From Streptomycetaceae bacterium (GTDB lineage: Bacteria > Actinomycetota > Actinomycetes > Nanopelagicales > Nanopelagicaceae), in contig JAIXTW010000003.1 of NCBI GenBank assembly GCA_027483765.1, forward strand, positions 203,293 through 267,292: 64,000 nt of DNA, written 5' to 3'. Under the pieces are notes generated by a model. That model worked only from the letters and a program-made list of their open reading frames with translations, searched no databases and was not told the origin of the DNA. Below, piece by piece: positions 37,648 through 49,401 of this stretch. The position numbers and the translations under genes are program-made. Numbering within the stretch: the stretch's first letter is position 1; every line of letters starts with the position of its first letter.

Positions 37648-38523
37648 CTAGTTCGCTGCCGCAAAAACAGCTATTGGTTTTGCCTGGCCATCGGAATCTT
37701 TTAGCAGGGCGATTAATCGGTTATCGGGAGACATCGCAGCCGATATAGATGTATGACCATTTTCGGTGAGCGGCCGGCCGTAAGATAATTCGTTTACCTC
37801 ATCGAGAGTTAACTCGCGCGGAGTAAAAGTTGTGCGGGCCACATCCGCTAACTTCAATGGTGTGAATTTCTGGTTCTTAAGATCTTCAAATGAGACCGCA
37901 TCAGCTTGGGTAAATCCGGCAACCCGGGTGCGACGTAGCGCGCTGAGATGGCCACCAACGTGTAACTGCTCCCCTAGATCACGGGCGATTGCGCGAATAA
38001 ATGTGCCGGCAGAGCAAGTGACTTCGATATCTACTTCGGTCGTGGAATCAAGATGTCTAATTGCTGCAATGTCGAGTTGAGTGATGGTCACTTGGCGTGG
38101 TTCGAGTTCAAATTTCTCTCCGGCGCGCACGCGGTCGTAGGCACGTTCGCCGTCAACTTTCACAGCAGAGACAGATGATGGACGTTGTGCGATTGTGCCA
38201 ATCATCGACTGTAAAACTCTTTCAATCTCACTATCTGCAACATCTGCTGCATGAGCAGATGAAATGACTTCGCCCTCTTTGTCATCAGTAATTGTTGATG
38301 TACCAAGCACAATCGTTGCAACGTATGACTTATCGCCATCGGTGATGTACTGCAGAAGTCGGGTACCGCTTCCAAAACCAAGAACCAGAATTCCGGTCGC
38401 CATCGGATCTAACGTGCCGGCATGGCCCACTTTGCGAGTACCGAGCGCTTTGCGCCCCACTGCTACGACATCGTGGCTGGTCATTCCCCCAGCTTTATCG
38501 ACGACCAGGAATCCATCTGTCAT
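37648..38523 (-). CDS. truB: tRNA pseudouridine(55) synthase
   Basis: A 291-aa enzyme forming pseudouridine 55 in tRNA. The catalytic aspartate is D39 in KVGHAGTLDPMATGILVLG. The KxxGMTSHDVV motif near the N-terminus and a C-terminal PUA-like region fit TruB. Its ATG overlaps the rbfA stop by one base (TAATG). Confidence 0.97.
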   Translation of the reverse strand: MTDGFLVVDKAGGMTSHDVVAVGRKALGTRKVGHAGTLDPMATGILVLGFGSGTRLLQYITDGDKSYVATIVLGTSTITDDKEGEVISSAHAADVADSEIERVLQSMIGTIAQRPSSVSAVKVDGERAYDRVRAGEKFELEPRQVTITQLDIAAIRHLDSTTEVDIEVTCSAGTFIRAIARDLGEQLHVGGHLSALRRTRVAGFTQADAVSFEDLKNQKFTPLKLADVARTTFTPRELTLDEVNELSYGRPLTENGHTSISAAMSPDNRLIALLKDSDGQAKPIAVFAAAN

Positions 38524-38963
38524 TAGTTATTGAATTTATCTTCTACAACGCGTGGAACTTTATAGGCATCTTCAACAACTGGCTTTGCATTTTCCCGAGC
38601 CTTGGCTACTTCAGCATCGAGTTCATGTACTCGCGCAAGAAGTGAATCAAGGGCCTGTGCTGACTCTGGAAGTCCGTCAAGAATAAATTCAAGCGAAGGA
38701 GTAATTCGAGTGCCTAAATCTTTTCCGACAGCGCTTCTGATGACGCCCTTGGCTGATTCCAGAGCAGCAGCCGTTGCAGCACGCTCATCATCGCCACCTA
38801 AAACGGTATAGAAGATGGAAGCGTTCTGCAGATCTCCGGTCACGCGCGCATCAGTAACAGTGACAAAGCCAAGACGCGGATCTTTAATCTTCGTCTCGAG
38901 CAGCTGTGCCACTACTACCTTGATGCGGTCTGCAACCTTCTGGCTGCGATGTGAATTTCCCAA
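38523..38963 (-). CDS. rbfA: Ribosome-binding factor A
   Basis: A 146-aa KH-fold protein needed for 16S 5'-end maturation. The N-terminal [20 protein letters not shown] and the core [20 protein letters not shown] are characteristic, and PSLEFILDG closes the domain. The C-terminal 35 residues form a charged extension. It lies between infB (21 bases) and truB (one-base overlap). Confidence 0.97.
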   Translation of the reverse strand: MGNSHRSQKVADRIKVVVAQLLETKIKDPRLGFVTVTDARVTGDLQNASIFYTVLGGDDERAATAAALESAKGVIRSAVGKDLGTRITPSLEFILDGLPESAQALDSLLARVHELDAEVAKARENAKPVVEDAYKVPRVVEDKFNN

Positions 38964-38984
38964 TTTATTTCTCTCTTCGAAGCG

Positions 38985-41663
38985 TTATGCGCGCTTCTTC
39001 TCGCGCATCTCAAAGACTTGAATGATGTCGCCGACGGCAAGATCTGCGCCCTTACCGACACCGATACCGCACTCAAAGCCCTCGCGGACTTCAGTGGCAT
39101 CATCTTTAAATCGCTTGAGGGATTCAATGGTGACCTCTTCTGCAATGACTGCTCCGCCACGAATGACGCGCGCCTTTGCATTTCGGCGAATGATTCCATC
39201 GGAGACGATAGAGCCGGCGATTGTGCCAACCTTTGAAGATTTGAAGAGATCGCGTACTTCTGCATTTCCAAGTACAACTTCTTCGTACTCAGGCTTAAGT
39301 AGACCCTTGAGGGAGAGCTCAATCTCTTCGATTGCGTTATAAATAACGGAGTAGAAGCGGACTTCCACACCTTCTTGGTCGGCATAAATTGCTGTCTGCG
39401 GTTCTGGCTTAACGTTGAAGCCGATAACAACAGCAGTTGAAGCAGATGCAAGAGTGATATCGCTCTTGGTAATTGCGCCAACGCCACGGTGAATAACACG
39501 AAGATCCACTTCAGCTCCGACATCAAGCTGCATGAGTGCATCTTCGAGAGCTTCCACCGAACCAGATACGTCGCCCTTGAGGATGAGGTTGAGTGTTGAA
39601 ATCTTGGATTGCTCCATGAAGTCTTCCAGCGATACCTTCTTGCGCGCTTTTGCCAACTGAGCGTTGCGCTCTGCAGCTTGACGCTTCTCCGCAATCTGAC
39701 GCGATGTGCGGTCATCTTCTGCGACTAAGAATGTATCTCCAGCATTAGGAACTGATGTGAAACCAAGAACCTGCACTGGGCGTGATGGGCCTGCTTCTTC
39801 AACAAGGTTTCCATCTTCATCATGCATCGCGCGAACGCGACCAAATGAACCGCCGGCAACAATTGCATCTCCAACGCGAAGCGTTCCGCGCTGAACTAGA
39901 ACTGTGGCAACAGGTCCACGACCACGGTCGAGGTGAGCTTCAATTGCAACACCGCGCGCAACATCGAGTGCTACGGCACGAAGATCAATTGCAGCATCAG
40001 CTGTAAGCAAGATTGAGTCGATGAGTTCATTAACGCCATTACCTGATTTCGCAGAGACGTTTACGAAGATTGTGTCTCCGCCGTACTCTTCTGCAATCAA
40101 GTTGTACTCGGTGAGCTGCTGGCGGACCTTATCTGGGTTCGCGCCTTCCTTATCAATCTTGTTTACCGCAACGACGATTGGAACATCGGCAGCTTGTGCG
40201 TGATTGAGCGCTTCAATTGTCTGCGGCATGATGCCGTCATCGGCTGCAACTACTAGGACTGCAATATCGGTGACCTTGGCACCACGAGCACGCATTGCGG
40301 TAAATGCTTCGTGACCTGGGGTATCGATAAATGTAATTGCTCGATTGACTCCATCGTGATCATGATGAATTTGGTAAGCACCGATGTGCTGTGTGATTCC
40401 ACCAGCTTCACCCTTGATTACCTCAGTCTTGCGAATTGCATCAAGAAGAGAAGTTTTACCGTGATCGACGTGACCCATAACAGTGACAACTGGTGGTCGG
40501 GCGGTGAGATTTTCTTCGTCGAATTCGCTCATTTCGGCAGCGAGATCGATATCAAATCCCTGTAGTAACTCGCGATCTTCTTCTTCTGGAGAAACAACTT
40601 CGATGATGTAACCGAGTTGTGCTCCGAGAATTTCGAAGGTATCGGCATCAACTGATTGCGTAGCAGTCACCATTTCACCGAGGTGGAAAAGTGCTGAAAC
40701 TAGCGCTGCTGGATCTGCATTGATCTTCTCGGCAAAGTCAGCAAGGGATGCACCGCGACGCATACGAATCTTTGTCTTGCCATCACCATGAGGAATTACT
40801 GCGCCACCAAGTTGTGGTGCCTGCATATTGTCGAATTCTTCGCGCAGCGCCTTACGTGACTTCTGCTTACGCTTTGAAGATTTGCTTGCATTCTTTCCAA
40901 ATGCACCAGCTGTTCCGCCGCGACCTGGTGGACGATTAGGACCGCCACCTGGACGTTGTGGACCACCCGCTGCTCCACCTGCAGGAGCATTTCCTTGTGA
41001 ACGATATGGACCAGAAGATGTTGGTGCTCCACCAGTGCGTGGTGGATAGTTTCCGGTTCCTGCACCCGCCGGACGTGGTGCACCTGGACGCGCAGCAAAA
41101 CCTGGACGTACAGAACCTGGACGCGCTCCTGTCATTCCTGGACGAGGCGCACCTGTTCCTTGCGGACGTTGTGGTGGGCGTGGAACTGCGCCACCAGTTG
41201 AAAATGGATTGTTACCAGGACGTGGTGGGCGTGGAACTGCGCCACCAGTTGAAAATGGATTGTTACCAGGACGTGGAGCAGTCGGTGTTGCTGCCGGTGT
41301 TTGTGGCTCGGCACTTGCCTGCGCCTTAGCTTCTTCTTGGGCGGAAGCTGCTGCATCGCGTGAAGCTTTTAGCGCAACAAGATCAACGCCGAGTTCGGCA
41401 GCAAGTTCAGCTGCGAGTTCTGGATTTACTTCAGCAGTTTTCTTAGATGCAGCAGTCTTCTTCGCTGCCGCCTTCTTGACCGGCTTCTTCTCTTCTGCAG
41501 GTTTCGCATCTGGATAGAGCGCGACTAACTTGCGCACTACTGGTGCTTCAACTGTTGATGATGCTGATCGGACGAATTCGCCCATTTCTTGGAGCTTTGC
41601 AAGGACTTCCTTGCTCTCCATACCGAGCTGCTTTGCTAGCTCGTGTACGCGGACCTTTGACAC
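38985..41663 (-). CDS. infB: Translation initiation factor IF-2
   Basis: A GTPase of 892 aa that brings initiator tRNA to the 30S subunit. The N-terminal IF2N helix region (1-55) is followed by a Lys/Ala/Glu and Pro/Gly-rich linker (about 56-265) with two identical 17-residue repeats (131-147, 148-164). The G domain has GHVDHGKT at 397-404, DTPGHEA, and NKID; domains II-IV follow. The linker length and composition are typical for Actinobacteria. Confidence 0.98.
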   Translation of the reverse strand: MSKVRVHELAKQLGMESKEVLAKLQEMGEFVRSASSTVEAPVVRKLVALYPDAKPAEEKKPVKKAAAKKTAASKKTAEVNPELAAELAAELGVDLVALKASRDAAASAQEEAKAQASAEPQTPAATPTAPRPGNNPFSTGGAVPRPPRPGNNPFSTGGAVPRPPQRPQGTGAPRPGMTGARPGSVRPGFAARPGAPRPAGAGTGNYPPRTGGAPTSSGPYRSQGNAPAGGAAGGPQRPGGGPNRPPGRGGTAGAFGKNASKSSKRKQKSRKALREEFDNMQAPQLGGAVIPHGDGKTKIRMRRGASLADFAEKINADPAALVSALFHLGEMVTATQSVDADTFEILGAQLGYIIEVVSPEEEDRELLQGFDIDLAAEMSEFDEENLTARPPVVTVMGHVDHGKTSLLDAIRKTEVIKGEAGGITQHIGAYQIHHDHDGVNRAITFIDTPGHEAFTAMRARGAKVTDIAVLVVAADDGIMPQTIEALNHAQAADVPIVVAVNKIDKEGANPDKVRQQLTEYNLIAEEYGGDTIFVNVSAKSGNGVNELIDSILLTADAAIDLRAVALDVARGVAIEAHLDRGRGPVATVLVQRGTLRVGDAIVAGGSFGRVRAMHDEDGNLVEEAGPSRPVQVLGFTSVPNAGDTFLVAEDDRTSRQIAEKRQAAERNAQLAKARKKVSLEDFMEQSKISTLNLILKGDVSGSVEALEDALMQLDVGAEVDLRVIHRGVGAITKSDITLASASTAVVIGFNVKPEPQTAIYADQEGVEVRFYSVIYNAIEEIELSLKGLLKPEYEEVVLGNAEVRDLFKSSKVGTIAGSIVSDGIIRRNAKARVIRGGAVIAEEVTIESLKRFKDDATEVREGFECGIGVGKGADLAVGDIIQVFEMREKKRA
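41171..41272 (-). repeat. Perfect 51-base tandem duplication in infB
   Basis: 41171-41221 and 41222-41272 are identical over 51 bases and encode two copies of [17 protein letters not shown]. Identity at silent sites indicates a recent duplication. It lies in the flexible IF-2 linker and keeps the frame. Confidence 0.95.
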
Positions 41664-41843
41664 ATTTCTCCTGTCTTGGCCCGCATTAAAAATTGTGGGA
41701 TGCGAGCCCTAGTTGTTCGACCTCATGATGTAAACGAGCTCATTTGAGTTTCATATCTTTCGCATCCATTTCAGTATTTGCACTCGCGCGCATGCGCTTA
41801 TGCGATGGCCCCAGTCTAGCGAATGAGGCGAGAATTCCCTATT

Positions 41844-42812
41844 TTACGCGGGGGTATCAGGGTGGATATCAATGCGCCAGCCGGTTAGTCGTGCGGCAAG
41901 GCGCGCATTTTGTCCATCTTTGCCGATGGCCAGTGATAGTTGGTAATCAGGCACAACAACTTTCGCCGAACGTGTTGATTCGTCAACGATGGTCACACTC
42001 GTTACCTTTGCCGGAGCTAGCGCGTGTGCAACAAATTTTGCAGGATCTTCATCCCAATCAACGATATCTATTTTCTCACCGCGTAATTCATTCATTACTG
42101 CTTGCGCACGAGATCCCATTGGTCCGATAAGCGAACCTTTTGGTGATACTCCTGCGCGATGTGAGCGAACTGCAATCTTGGTGCGATGACCTGCTTCGCG
42201 CGCAACTCCCATTATTTCCACCAGGCGATCCTGAATCTCTGGTACTTCAAGTGCGAATAGCTGCTTGACCAACGCCGGGTGGCTTCTGGATAACATGATT
42301 TCTGGACCTTTAAGCCCCTGCTTCACCTCAACGACAAAACATTTGATGCGATCGCCATGGCTAAAGACCTCGCCCGGAACTTGCTCTTGTGGTGGAACTC
42401 GACCTTCGATGCGACCAAGATTTACGTTGATCATCTTTGGATCACGCCCTTGTTGCACAATTCCTGAAATAACATCGCCAACCGATGCCGTGAACTCTCC
42501 GACAATTTCTGCATCATTTGTGGCACGCATCTGAAGTTTAATTACTTGGCGCGCCGTCGATGTTGCTACTCGTTCAAAACCTTCAACCTCGAGCACATCT
42601 TCTGAAACACGCTCCCCTAATTCATTAAATGTGGGAACGTAGATATGAATATCCCCGGTTTCGCGATCAAGCTGGACTCGCGCATATCGATTTGGTTCAG
42701 GAGTCTCTGTGTACGCAGTCAATACTCCCGCTTCAATCGCCTGAATCAATTGTTCAAGTGGCATACCTTTGGCATCGGTGAGTTGCACCAGAGCTGCAAT
42801 ATCTACACCCAT
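41844..42812 (-). CDS. nusA: Transcription termination/antitermination factor NusA
   Basis: A 322-aa NusA with the N-terminal RNA-polymerase-binding domain, an S1 domain (about 105-175), and tandem KH domains ([20 protein letters not shown] and [20 protein letters not shown]). No acidic C-terminal repeats, as normal outside Proteobacteria. It starts with a one-base overlap with rimP. The 180 bases to infB hold no ylxR gene, only a GCGCATGCGC palindrome near 41790. Confidence 0.97.
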   Translation of the reverse strand: MGVDIAALVQLTDAKGMPLEQLIQAIEAGVLTAYTETPEPNRYARVQLDRETGDIHIYVPTFNELGERVSEDVLEVEGFERVATSTARQVIKLQMRATNDAEIVGEFTASVGDVISGIVQQGRDPKMINVNLGRIEGRVPPQEQVPGEVFSHGDRIKCFVVEVKQGLKGPEIMLSRSHPALVKQLFALEVPEIQDRLVEIMGVAREAGHRTKIAVRSHRAGVSPKGSLIGPMGSRAQAVMNELRGEKIDIVDWDEDPAKFVAHALAPAKVTSVTIVDESTRSAKVVVPDYQLSLAIGKDGQNARLAARLTGWRIDIHPDTPA

Positions 42813-43288
42813 TACTTGTCGCCATCTTTGCGATTAAATTCAATTTCAACAGTTGCACGCTTGATATCGGCAAAGGCAATTACTATCTCTTTAGATTCCT
42901 TCTTCTCTGTTACTAAAAGCGTGACATCTGCCTCGGTGTTCGCTGTGATGCGACCAGTTACGATCTCTCCATCGGTGCGCGCTACCTTAAGTAGGCGATC
43001 TACATTCTTTGCGAAATGTCGGGGCTGAGTCAGTGGTCGATCAACGCCGGGAGAGGTAACTTCCAAAGTAAATGGCGCCTCACCCATAAATGGGGCCTCA
43101 TCTAAGAGCTCTGAGATTGCGCGCGAAACCGCGGTGACCTGATCCATATTGAGCGATGTTTCCCCATCGACGATACAGGTAATAATTCGATGCTTGCCGG
43201 GAGATACGAGTAAAACTTCTTCTAGGAAGAATCCCTGCGCTTGAACTGCGGGTGTAACCAGTTGCGCGATTTGATCTGTAATTGCCAT
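42812..43288 (-). CDS. rimP: Ribosome maturation factor RimP
   Basis: A 158-aa protein for 30S maturation. It has the two RimP domains: VQAQGFFLEEVLLVSPGKH with the EVTSPGVDRPL motif (about 75-85), and a C-terminal SH3-like barrel. It is the first gene of the rimP-nusA-infB-rbfA-truB-ribF run. AAGGG precedes the ATG. TAATG joins it to nusA. Confidence 0.95.
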   Translation of the reverse strand: MAITDQIAQLVTPAVQAQGFFLEEVLLVSPGKHRIITCIVDGETSLNMDQVTAVSRAISELLDEAPFMGEAPFTLEVTSPGVDRPLTQPRHFAKNVDRLLKVARTDGEIVTGRITANTEADVTLLVTEKKESKEIVIAFADIKRATVEIEFNRKDGDK

Positions 43289-43361
43289 TTCTAGCCCTTC
43301 ATATTTAATTGTTCTTAAGTTGTAAGCGAAATTTTATCAGTGATTCTTGCTAACTAGGTAA

Positions 43362-45095
43362 TTACGGCAAGGTTGGAAGCAGGGCTGCGATTGCATCAAC
43401 TGCGCCAGTTACCGCAATTTCGGACTTCTCCCCGCTCTTTCGAACGCGAATTTCAACGTTGCCATTTTCTAGCGCTTTGCCGACCACCACGATGACTGGA
43501 ATTCCAATCAATTCAGCATCTTTAAATTTAACTCCTGGGCTAGTTCCGCGACGGTCATCGAGCATCACTGAAATACCGCGAGCTTCAAGGTCTAGCGCAA
43601 TCTTCTCTGCTGTATCAAAGACGTTATCTTCTTTTCCGGTGGCAACCAGATGAACCTTTGCTGGTGCAACTTCTACCGGCCAAGAAAGTCCGATTTCGTC
43701 ATAACTTTGTTCAGCAATTGCGGCAACTGCGCGCGAGACGCCGATTCCATAAGAGCCCATAGTGACAACTTGCGATTTTCCATTCTGATCAAGCACGGTG
43801 AGATTTAGCGCTTGGGCATATTTGCGACCCAACTGGAAGATATGTCCAATTTCAATGGCACGGTCGATGACTACCGGGGTTGCACAGGTTGGGCATGCAT
43901 CTCCTTTTCGAATCTGCGCCGCCTCGATGTAATGATCAATGGCGAAATCGCGACCGCTGACTACAAAGCGTGCGTGCTTATCTTTTGCATTTGCACCCGT
44001 TACCCACGATGTACCTGGTGCTATCCGTGGATCTGCATAGACAGTAATTCCATTTTTCTTAGCATCCTGTGGTCCGATGTAACCCTTAACCAAACCTGGG
44101 AACTTTGCAAAATCTGCCTCTTCAAATACGCGAAGATCATTTACTCCAGCAAGGTTTGCCTGCAAACGCTTGAGATCAACTTCGCGATCACCGGGTACCA
44201 AAACTGAAATGGCTTTCTCATCAGCCATCAGCATTACATTCTTCAGTGTCTGTGCGCCGTCATATCCCCCACCAAACTTAGCGTTAAGGAGATCGACAAG
44301 AGTGTCGATGGTCGGAGTATTGGGCGAATCAAATACTTCTAGTGCAGGAGTTGCAGATGCATCAGTAGGTGCAACAACTGTTGTCATAGCCTCGACATTT
44401 GCGGCATACCCACATTTTTCACATAGTACATAGGTATCTTCACCGGTTTCACATGGCGCCAAGAACTCTTCCGAGGCAGAACCTCCCATGGCACCTGAGA
44501 CTGCGCTGACGATGTTGTACTTAAGGCGCAGGCGATCGAAGGTTGCAATGTAGGCCTTGCGGTGACGCTGATATGACTCGACTAAACCTTCATCGGTCAG
44601 ATCAAATGAATATGAATCCTTCATGACGAATTCGCGTCCGCGGATAATTCCTGAACGTGGGCGCGCCTCATCACGGTACTTCGTTTGAATTTGATAGAGC
44701 GAGAGCGGCAGATCTTTATATGAGGAGTACTCGCCCTTAACCATGAGGGTAAACATCTCTTCGTGTGTGGGTCCTAGTAAATAATCTGCACCCTTGCGAT
44801 CTTGTAAGCGAAAGAGATCTGGGCCGTAATCACTCCAACGGCCAGTTTGTTCGTAGGCATCTTTAGGTAAAAGCGCTGGGAAGTGAACTTCCTGGAAGCC
44901 AGCCTTATCCATCTCTTGGCGAACAATGTTTTCAATATTGCGAAGTGTGATGACACCCAGTGGCAGCCACGAATAAACCCCGGCAGCGATTCGACGAATG
45001 TATCCGGCGCGTACTAAAAGGCGGTGACTTGGTACTTCAGCATCAGCTGGGTCATCGCGAAGCGTGCGCAGGAAAAGAGTGGACATTCGCAACAT
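43362..45095 (-). CDS. proS: Prolyl-tRNA synthetase
   Basis: A class II synthetase of 577 aa, bacterial type. Motif 1 is in [20 protein letters not shown], motif 2 in [20 protein letters not shown], and motif 3 near [14 protein letters not shown]. The central region (about 230-390) is the YbaK-like editing insertion, and the C-terminal anticodon-binding domain closes the protein. It lies between ispG and rimP as in other Actinobacteria. Confidence 0.97.
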   Translation of the reverse strand: MLRMSTLFLRTLRDDPADAEVPSHRLLVRAGYIRRIAAGVYSWLPLGVITLRNIENIVRQEMDKAGFQEVHFPALLPKDAYEQTGRWSDYGPDLFRLQDRKGADYLLGPTHEEMFTLMVKGEYSSYKDLPLSLYQIQTKYRDEARPRSGIIRGREFVMKDSYSFDLTDEGLVESYQRHRKAYIATFDRLRLKYNIVSAVSGAMGGSASEEFLAPCETGEDTYVLCEKCGYAANVEAMTTVVAPTDASATPALEVFDSPNTPTIDTLVDLLNAKFGGGYDGAQTLKNVMLMADEKAISVLVPGDREVDLKRLQANLAGVNDLRVFEEADFAKFPGLVKGYIGPQDAKKNGITVYADPRIAPGTSWVTGANAKDKHARFVVSGRDFAIDHYIEAAQIRKGDACPTCATPVVIDRAIEIGHIFQLGRKYAQALNLTVLDQNGKSQVVTMGSYGIGVSRAVAAIAEQSYDEIGLSWPVEVAPAKVHLVATGKEDNVFDTAEKIALDLEARGISVMLDDRRGTSPGVKFKDAELIGIPVIVVVGKALENGNVEIRVRKSGEKSEIAVTGAVDAIAALLPTLP

Positions 45096-45116
45096 AACGC
45101 GAACCCTACCGGAGGA

Positions 45117-46268
45117 TTAGGAGGTAGTGACGGAAGGTACTCCGGATGCAACACCGGCGGCTTCCATCTCTTCGGCCAATCGCATCGCTTCTTCAATCAG
45201 AGTTTCAACAATCTGCGCTTCTGGCACAGTCTTGATGACTTCACCCTTAACAAAGATCTGACCTTTTCCATTTCCAGATGCAACGCCAAGGTCTGCTTCG
45301 CGCGCTTCGCCGGGACCGTTTACAACACAGCCCATCACTGCAACGCGCAGTGGAACGGTCATTCCTTGCAAACCAGCTTGGACTTTCTCAGCCAAGGTAT
45401 ATACATCTACTTGGGCGCGACCACATGATGGGCAGGAGACAATTTCAAGCTTACGTTGGCGCAGATTTAAAGATTCAAGAATTGAAATTCCCACTTTTAC
45501 TTCTTCTACTGGTGGCGCTGATAGCGAGACGCGAATTGTGTCGCCGATGCCTTCAGCTAAAAGGATTCCAAAAGCTGTCGCGGATTTAATGGTGCCTTGA
45601 AAGATTGGACCAGCTTCGGTAACACCAAGGTGCAATGGGTAATCGCACTTTGCCGCCAAAATTCGATAGGCGTTGACCATTGTGACCGGATCGTGATGCT
45701 TGACAGAAATTTTGATATCGCCAAAGCCATGCTCTTCAAAGAGTGATGCTTCCCAAAGCGCTGACTCGGCTAGCGCTTCTGGAGTTGCTTTGCCATATTT
45801 TGCAAGAAGTCTTGGATCAAGTGAACCGGCATTAACACCGATTCGAATTGGAATACCAGCATCGCCGGCAGCCTTAGCTACCTCTTTTACCTTGTCATCA
45901 AATTGCTTGATATTGCCAGGATTTACTCGCACTGCAGCGCAGCCAGCATCGATTGCGGCAAAGATGTATTTAGGTTGGAAGTGAATATCTGCAATTACTG
46001 GAATCTGTGACTTCTTTGCAATCTGGGCCAAGGCATCAGCATCATCTTGGGAAGGAACTGCAACGCGAACTATTTGGCAACCAGAAGCGGTGAGTTCAGC
46101 GATCTGTTGCAACGTTGCATTGACATCAGAGGTGAGGGTTGTGCACATTGATTGCACGCTGACTTGTGATTCAGAACCTACTCCGACCGAGCCCACTTTA
46201 AGTTGACGCGTTTTACGACGCGGGTGCAGCGTTGGCGGTGGAGCGCTTGGAATTCCGAGATCAACCAT
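45117..46268 (-). CDS. ispG: 4-hydroxy-3-methylbut-2-enyl diphosphate synthase (IspG/GcpE)
   Basis: A [4Fe-4S] enzyme (383 aa) of the MEP isoprenoid pathway. The N-terminal TIM barrel starts [18 protein letters not shown]; the cluster cysteines lie in [11 protein letters not shown] and [12 protein letters not shown]. With Dxr two genes upstream, it makes the dxr-rseP-ispG block seen in most Actinobacteria. Confidence 0.97.
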   Translation of the reverse strand: MVDLGIPSAPPPTLHPRRKTRQLKVGSVGVGSESQVSVQSMCTTLTSDVNATLQQIAELTASGCQIVRVAVPSQDDADALAQIAKKSQIPVIADIHFQPKYIFAAIDAGCAAVRVNPGNIKQFDDKVKEVAKAAGDAGIPIRIGVNAGSLDPRLLAKYGKATPEALAESALWEASLFEEHGFGDIKISVKHHDPVTMVNAYRILAAKCDYPLHLGVTEAGPIFQGTIKSATAFGILLAEGIGDTIRVSLSAPPVEEVKVGISILESLNLRQRKLEIVSCPSCGRAQVDVYTLAEKVQAGLQGMTVPLRVAVMGCVVNGPGEAREADLGVASGNGKGQIFVKGEVIKTVPEAQIVETLIEEAMRLAEEMEAAGVASGVPSVTTS

Positions 46269-46322
46269 GATGCGTATTCTGCCCTATCTTCTGCAATCTT
46301 GCCCGTGAGACTTGAGGCGAGG

Positions 46323-47462
46323 CTAGAAATTAAACGAAACTGGATTGATGATATCTGCCACAAGAAGAATCACGGTAAGTATTGCGAGTACTCCAAAGAC
46401 ACCCATGGTGATTGGCGTCATGACATTGACATCTATTCCTGCAGGACGAGGCTTCTTACGAATACGTGCAAAGAGCGCGCGAAATTCATCGGCTATCGCA
46501 ACTGCCATATGTCCACCATCGAGCGGTAGTAGCGGCAGTAAGTTAAAGATTCCGACGAAGATATTTAAGCTGGCCACGATCAGAATAAATGTGGTCAATC
46601 GTTCATTCTCATTGAGTCTCTCAGAGCTCACCGCATCTCCAGATACTCGCGCTGCACCAACTATTCCAACCAATCCATTTGGATCGCGCTCTTCTCCCAT
46701 AAATGTCTGGCGCACTAATTGTGGAACTTTTGAAGGCAGCGTGAAGAGTGACTTCACAGATTCCTTGATGAGAGTTCCGGTTGTCCGAGCCGAACTTGAT
46801 AGCGCCGGCAAGAAACTCTCGCGCTTAGTGCCAACCTTTGTAACAACTCCTAGAACGTAACGGTTCTCATCTTCAATAAATTGTGGTCTTGCCGTCAAGG
46901 TCACTTCTTCTCCTTCGCGCTTGACGGTAAATTTCATTTCAGCGCCTTGAGATTGTCCAATCAGGCGAGAATCGAGATACCAATTCTTAACTTTCTTTCC
47001 ATCTACGGCAACGATTTCATCGCCTTTCTGAAATCCGGCTTGGGCTGCAGCCGAATTTGGTGAGACTTGCTCGATTTGAGAGAGCAGAGCTGTGTAGCCA
47101 ACACCAGCGAAGATAGCGAAGATGAGAATGAAACCAATGACAAAGTGCGCGAAAGATCCGGCACCGAGAACTATGAGTTTCTTGCCCGATGAAGCGGTAA
47201 AGAAAGCGCGTGACTCTTCACCTGCTGGCATTTGATCTTGCGGTGTCATGCCTTCAATACGGCAGTAGCCACCTGCCGGAATTGCTTTGAGGCCAAACTC
47301 AGTTTCACCTTTTGTAAAGGACCACAATTTCTTACCAAAGCCAAGGAAAAATTCGGTGACCTTCATATTGAATTTCTTGGCAGTGATGTAGTGGCCGAAC
47401 TCGTGCACCATTACCGAAAGTAGAAGTGCTACGACGAAGGCGAGAATTCCAATAACTTGCAT
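46323..47462 (-). CDS. rseP: Site-2 protease RseP/RasP family
   Basis: An intramembrane zinc metalloprotease of 379 aa. The HExxH motif is H20-E-F-G-H24 in the first membrane helix, a PDZ domain spans about 120-205 (SPNSAAAQAGFQKGDEIVAV), and the third catalytic ligand region LLPLLPLDGGHM lies in a late helix. It cleaves anti-sigma factors and signal-peptide remnants. TAATG joins it to dxr. Confidence 0.96.
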   Translation of the reverse strand: MQVIGILAFVVALLLSVMVHEFGHYITAKKFNMKVTEFFLGFGKKLWSFTKGETEFGLKAIPAGGYCRIEGMTPQDQMPAGEESRAFFTASSGKKLIVLGAGSFAHFVIGFILIFAIFAGVGYTALLSQIEQVSPNSAAAQAGFQKGDEIVAVDGKKVKNWYLDSRLIGQSQGAEMKFTVKREGEEVTLTARPQFIEDENRYVLGVVTKVGTKRESFLPALSSSARTTGTLIKESVKSLFTLPSKVPQLVRQTFMGEERDPNGLVGIVGAARVSGDAVSSERLNENERLTTFILIVASLNIFVGIFNLLPLLPLDGGHMAVAIADEFRALFARIRKKPRPAGIDVNVMTPITMGVFGVLAILTVILLVADIINPVSFNF

Positions 47463-48610
47463 TAACGGGCTACTTTCTTAAGAAACTCGGTGGCGGTATG
47501 ACGAGCATCTTCTTCGGCGGCACTGACATCGCCAAGATCGCGCAGCGTTGTGGCAGCTGAGGCACGCAGTTGATCTACGCTCTGGGACACAATCTTAATG
47601 ATGTCGGTAAATGAGATCTGCCCATCAATGAAGCCTTGCACTGCAACTTCATTTGCGGCGTTGAAGATGGCAGGGAGTGCTCCCCCAATTTCACCGCAGG
47701 TTCGTGCAAGTGAGATTGCTGGGAAACGCGCTGTATCGATTGGCGAGAAGTTCCAGGTATGCGATATACCCCAGTCAATCGGTTTCGTTGCACCGGCTAC
47801 GCGATGTGGGAAATTAAGTGCAAGGGATATTGGCCCCTTCATATTTGGTGGCGAACCCTGGGCGATAGTTGAGCCATCGACAAATTCGACCATGGAGTGC
47901 ACGACAGATTGTGGATGTATGACAGCATCAATCTGCGAGTACGCGATTCCAAAGAGATAGTGAGCTTCAATAATTTCCAGCCCTTTATTCATAAGCGATG
48001 CCGAATTTATTGTGACTACTGGCCCCATGGTCCAGGTTGGGTGGGCCAGCGCTTCTTGCAGGGTGACAGTTGATAAATCTGCACGATCTCGGAAAGGCCC
48101 GCCACTTGCAGTAAGAATTAACTTAGAAATTTCAGATTTCTTCTCACCAATGAGCGCCTGCCAAATTGCCGAGTGCTCTGAATCAACCGGAAGAAGTTGA
48201 TCTTCCCTTGCGCACGAAATAACTAAATCTCCACCAGCGACAAGTGATTCCTTGTTGGCTAGCGCGACTCGATTGCTCGCTTTAAGCGCCGCCAAAGTTG
48301 GAGCTAGCCCAATAGAGCCAGTAATTGCATTAAGTACAACATCACAGGAGATAGCGGCAATTTCAATTGAAGCGCTAGCGCCGTCAAGAACTTGGACGCC
48401 TGGCAGCGCCGCACGAATTACGTCGGCATTCTTCGTTACACCAACTACTTTTACGCCGAATTTCTTTGCTTGCTCAATAACTAACTGTGGATGAGTTCCG
48501 GCAGATGTAATAGCAACTACCGAAAATAGCGTTGGATTAGCCTCAACTATTTCAAGGGCCTGAACTCCAATTGATCCAGTTGAACCCAGAATGATGAGTT
48601 CGCGCGTCAT
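47462..48610 (-). CDS. dxr: 1-deoxy-D-xylulose 5-phosphate reductoisomerase
   Basis: The first committed MEP-pathway enzyme, 382 aa, target of fosmidomycin. NADPH loop GSTGSIGVQALEIV (8-21), NKESLVAGG, the substrate loop PVDSEHSAIWQAL and MNKGLEIIEAHYLF (metal ligands) are present. It overlaps potC by four bases, so the polyamine transporter and MEP genes may be read through. Confidence 0.97.
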   Translation of the reverse strand: MTRELIILGSTGSIGVQALEIVEANPTLFSVVAITSAGTHPQLVIEQAKKFGVKVVGVTKNADVIRAALPGVQVLDGASASIEIAAISCDVVLNAITGSIGLAPTLAALKASNRVALANKESLVAGGDLVISCAREDQLLPVDSEHSAIWQALIGEKKSEISKLILTASGGPFRDRADLSTVTLQEALAHPTWTMGPVVTINSASLMNKGLEIIEAHYLFGIAYSQIDAVIHPQSVVHSMVEFVDGSTIAQGSPPNMKGPISLALNFPHRVAGATKPIDWGISHTWNFSPIDTARFPAISLARTCGEIGGALPAIFNAANEVAVQGFIDGQISFTDIIKIVSQSVDQLRASAATTLRDLGDVSAAEEDARHTATEFLKKVAR

Positions 48611-49401
48611 GAAACTTTGCGTTTACGCGATACAAATTGCCCGATGATCACAATGGCAAGTGCGAGGAAGAACATGGCCGAACCAATCACATTTGCTTGC
48701 GCTGGAATTCCACGCGCTGCTGATGTGTAGATGAACTTAGGAAAAGTCGTCATCGTTCCCGAGTTGAAGTTGGTGATGATGAAGTCATCAAATGAGAGGC
48801 TGAAGGCTAAGAGTGCGGCGGCTGCGATTCCAGGAGCGACCAGTGGCAAGGTAACGCGACGGAAAGTTTCGCGTTCATTGGCATAGAGATCCATCGCCGC
48901 TTGTTCTAGTCGCGGATCTAACGAGGCAATTCGAGCCTTCACTGTGACAACCACGAAAGACATGCAGAAGAGCACGTGTGCGATAACTGTTGGCCAGAAA
49001 CCTGGATTGATTTGAAAGACTAGGAAGAGTGAGAGAAGCGAGGCACCGAGAACGATTTCCGGTGTCGCCATCGGAAGGAAGATCAGCAAGTTTGTCGTTG
49101 ATCGTCCCTTGTATCTATGGCGGGCGATGGCAAAGGCAATCATGGTGCCGAGAATGGTTGCAAATGTTGTGGCAAGCAAACCAATCTTGATTGAGTTACC
49201 TAGTGCAGTACACACCTCTGGTGCGCCACATGGGTTCTGCCAATTGGCCCAGGTGAAGCCCTTCCAGATGAGATTGCTCTTACCTGAATCATTAAAAGAG
49301 AAAACAAATGTGTAGGCGACCGGAATGAATAGGTAGGTGAATGCAACCACCGCATAAACGCGAAGTAAGTTGCGGCCAAACCATCGAGAGACTGTGTTCA
49401 T
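48607..49401 (-). CDS. potC: Spermidine/putrescine ABC transporter permease PotC
   Basis: A 264-aa inner-membrane permease with about six helices and the EAA loop EQAAMDLYANERETFRRVTL that contacts the ATPase. It is the last gene of potDABC and overlaps potB by four bases. Substrate assignment rests on the complete operon and the neighbouring aldehyde dehydrogenase. Confidence 0.93.
   Translation of the reverse strand: MNTVSRWFGRNLLRVYAVVAFTYLFIPVAYTFVFSFNDSGKSNLIWKGFTWANWQNPCGAPEVCTALGNSIKIGLLATTFATILGTMIAFAIARHRYKGRSTTNLLIFLPMATPEIVLGASLLSLFLVFQINPGFWPTVIAHVLFCMSFVVVTVKARIASLDPRLEQAAMDLYANERETFRRVTLPLVAPGIAAAALLAFSLSFDDFIITNFNSGTMTTFPKFIYTSAARGIPAQANVIGSAMFFLALAIVIIGQFVSRKRKVS

Noticed and set aside
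41171..41272. Short CRISPR-like direct repeat
   Set aside because: The two copies are adjacent without spacers and code for protein inside infB; it is a coding duplication.
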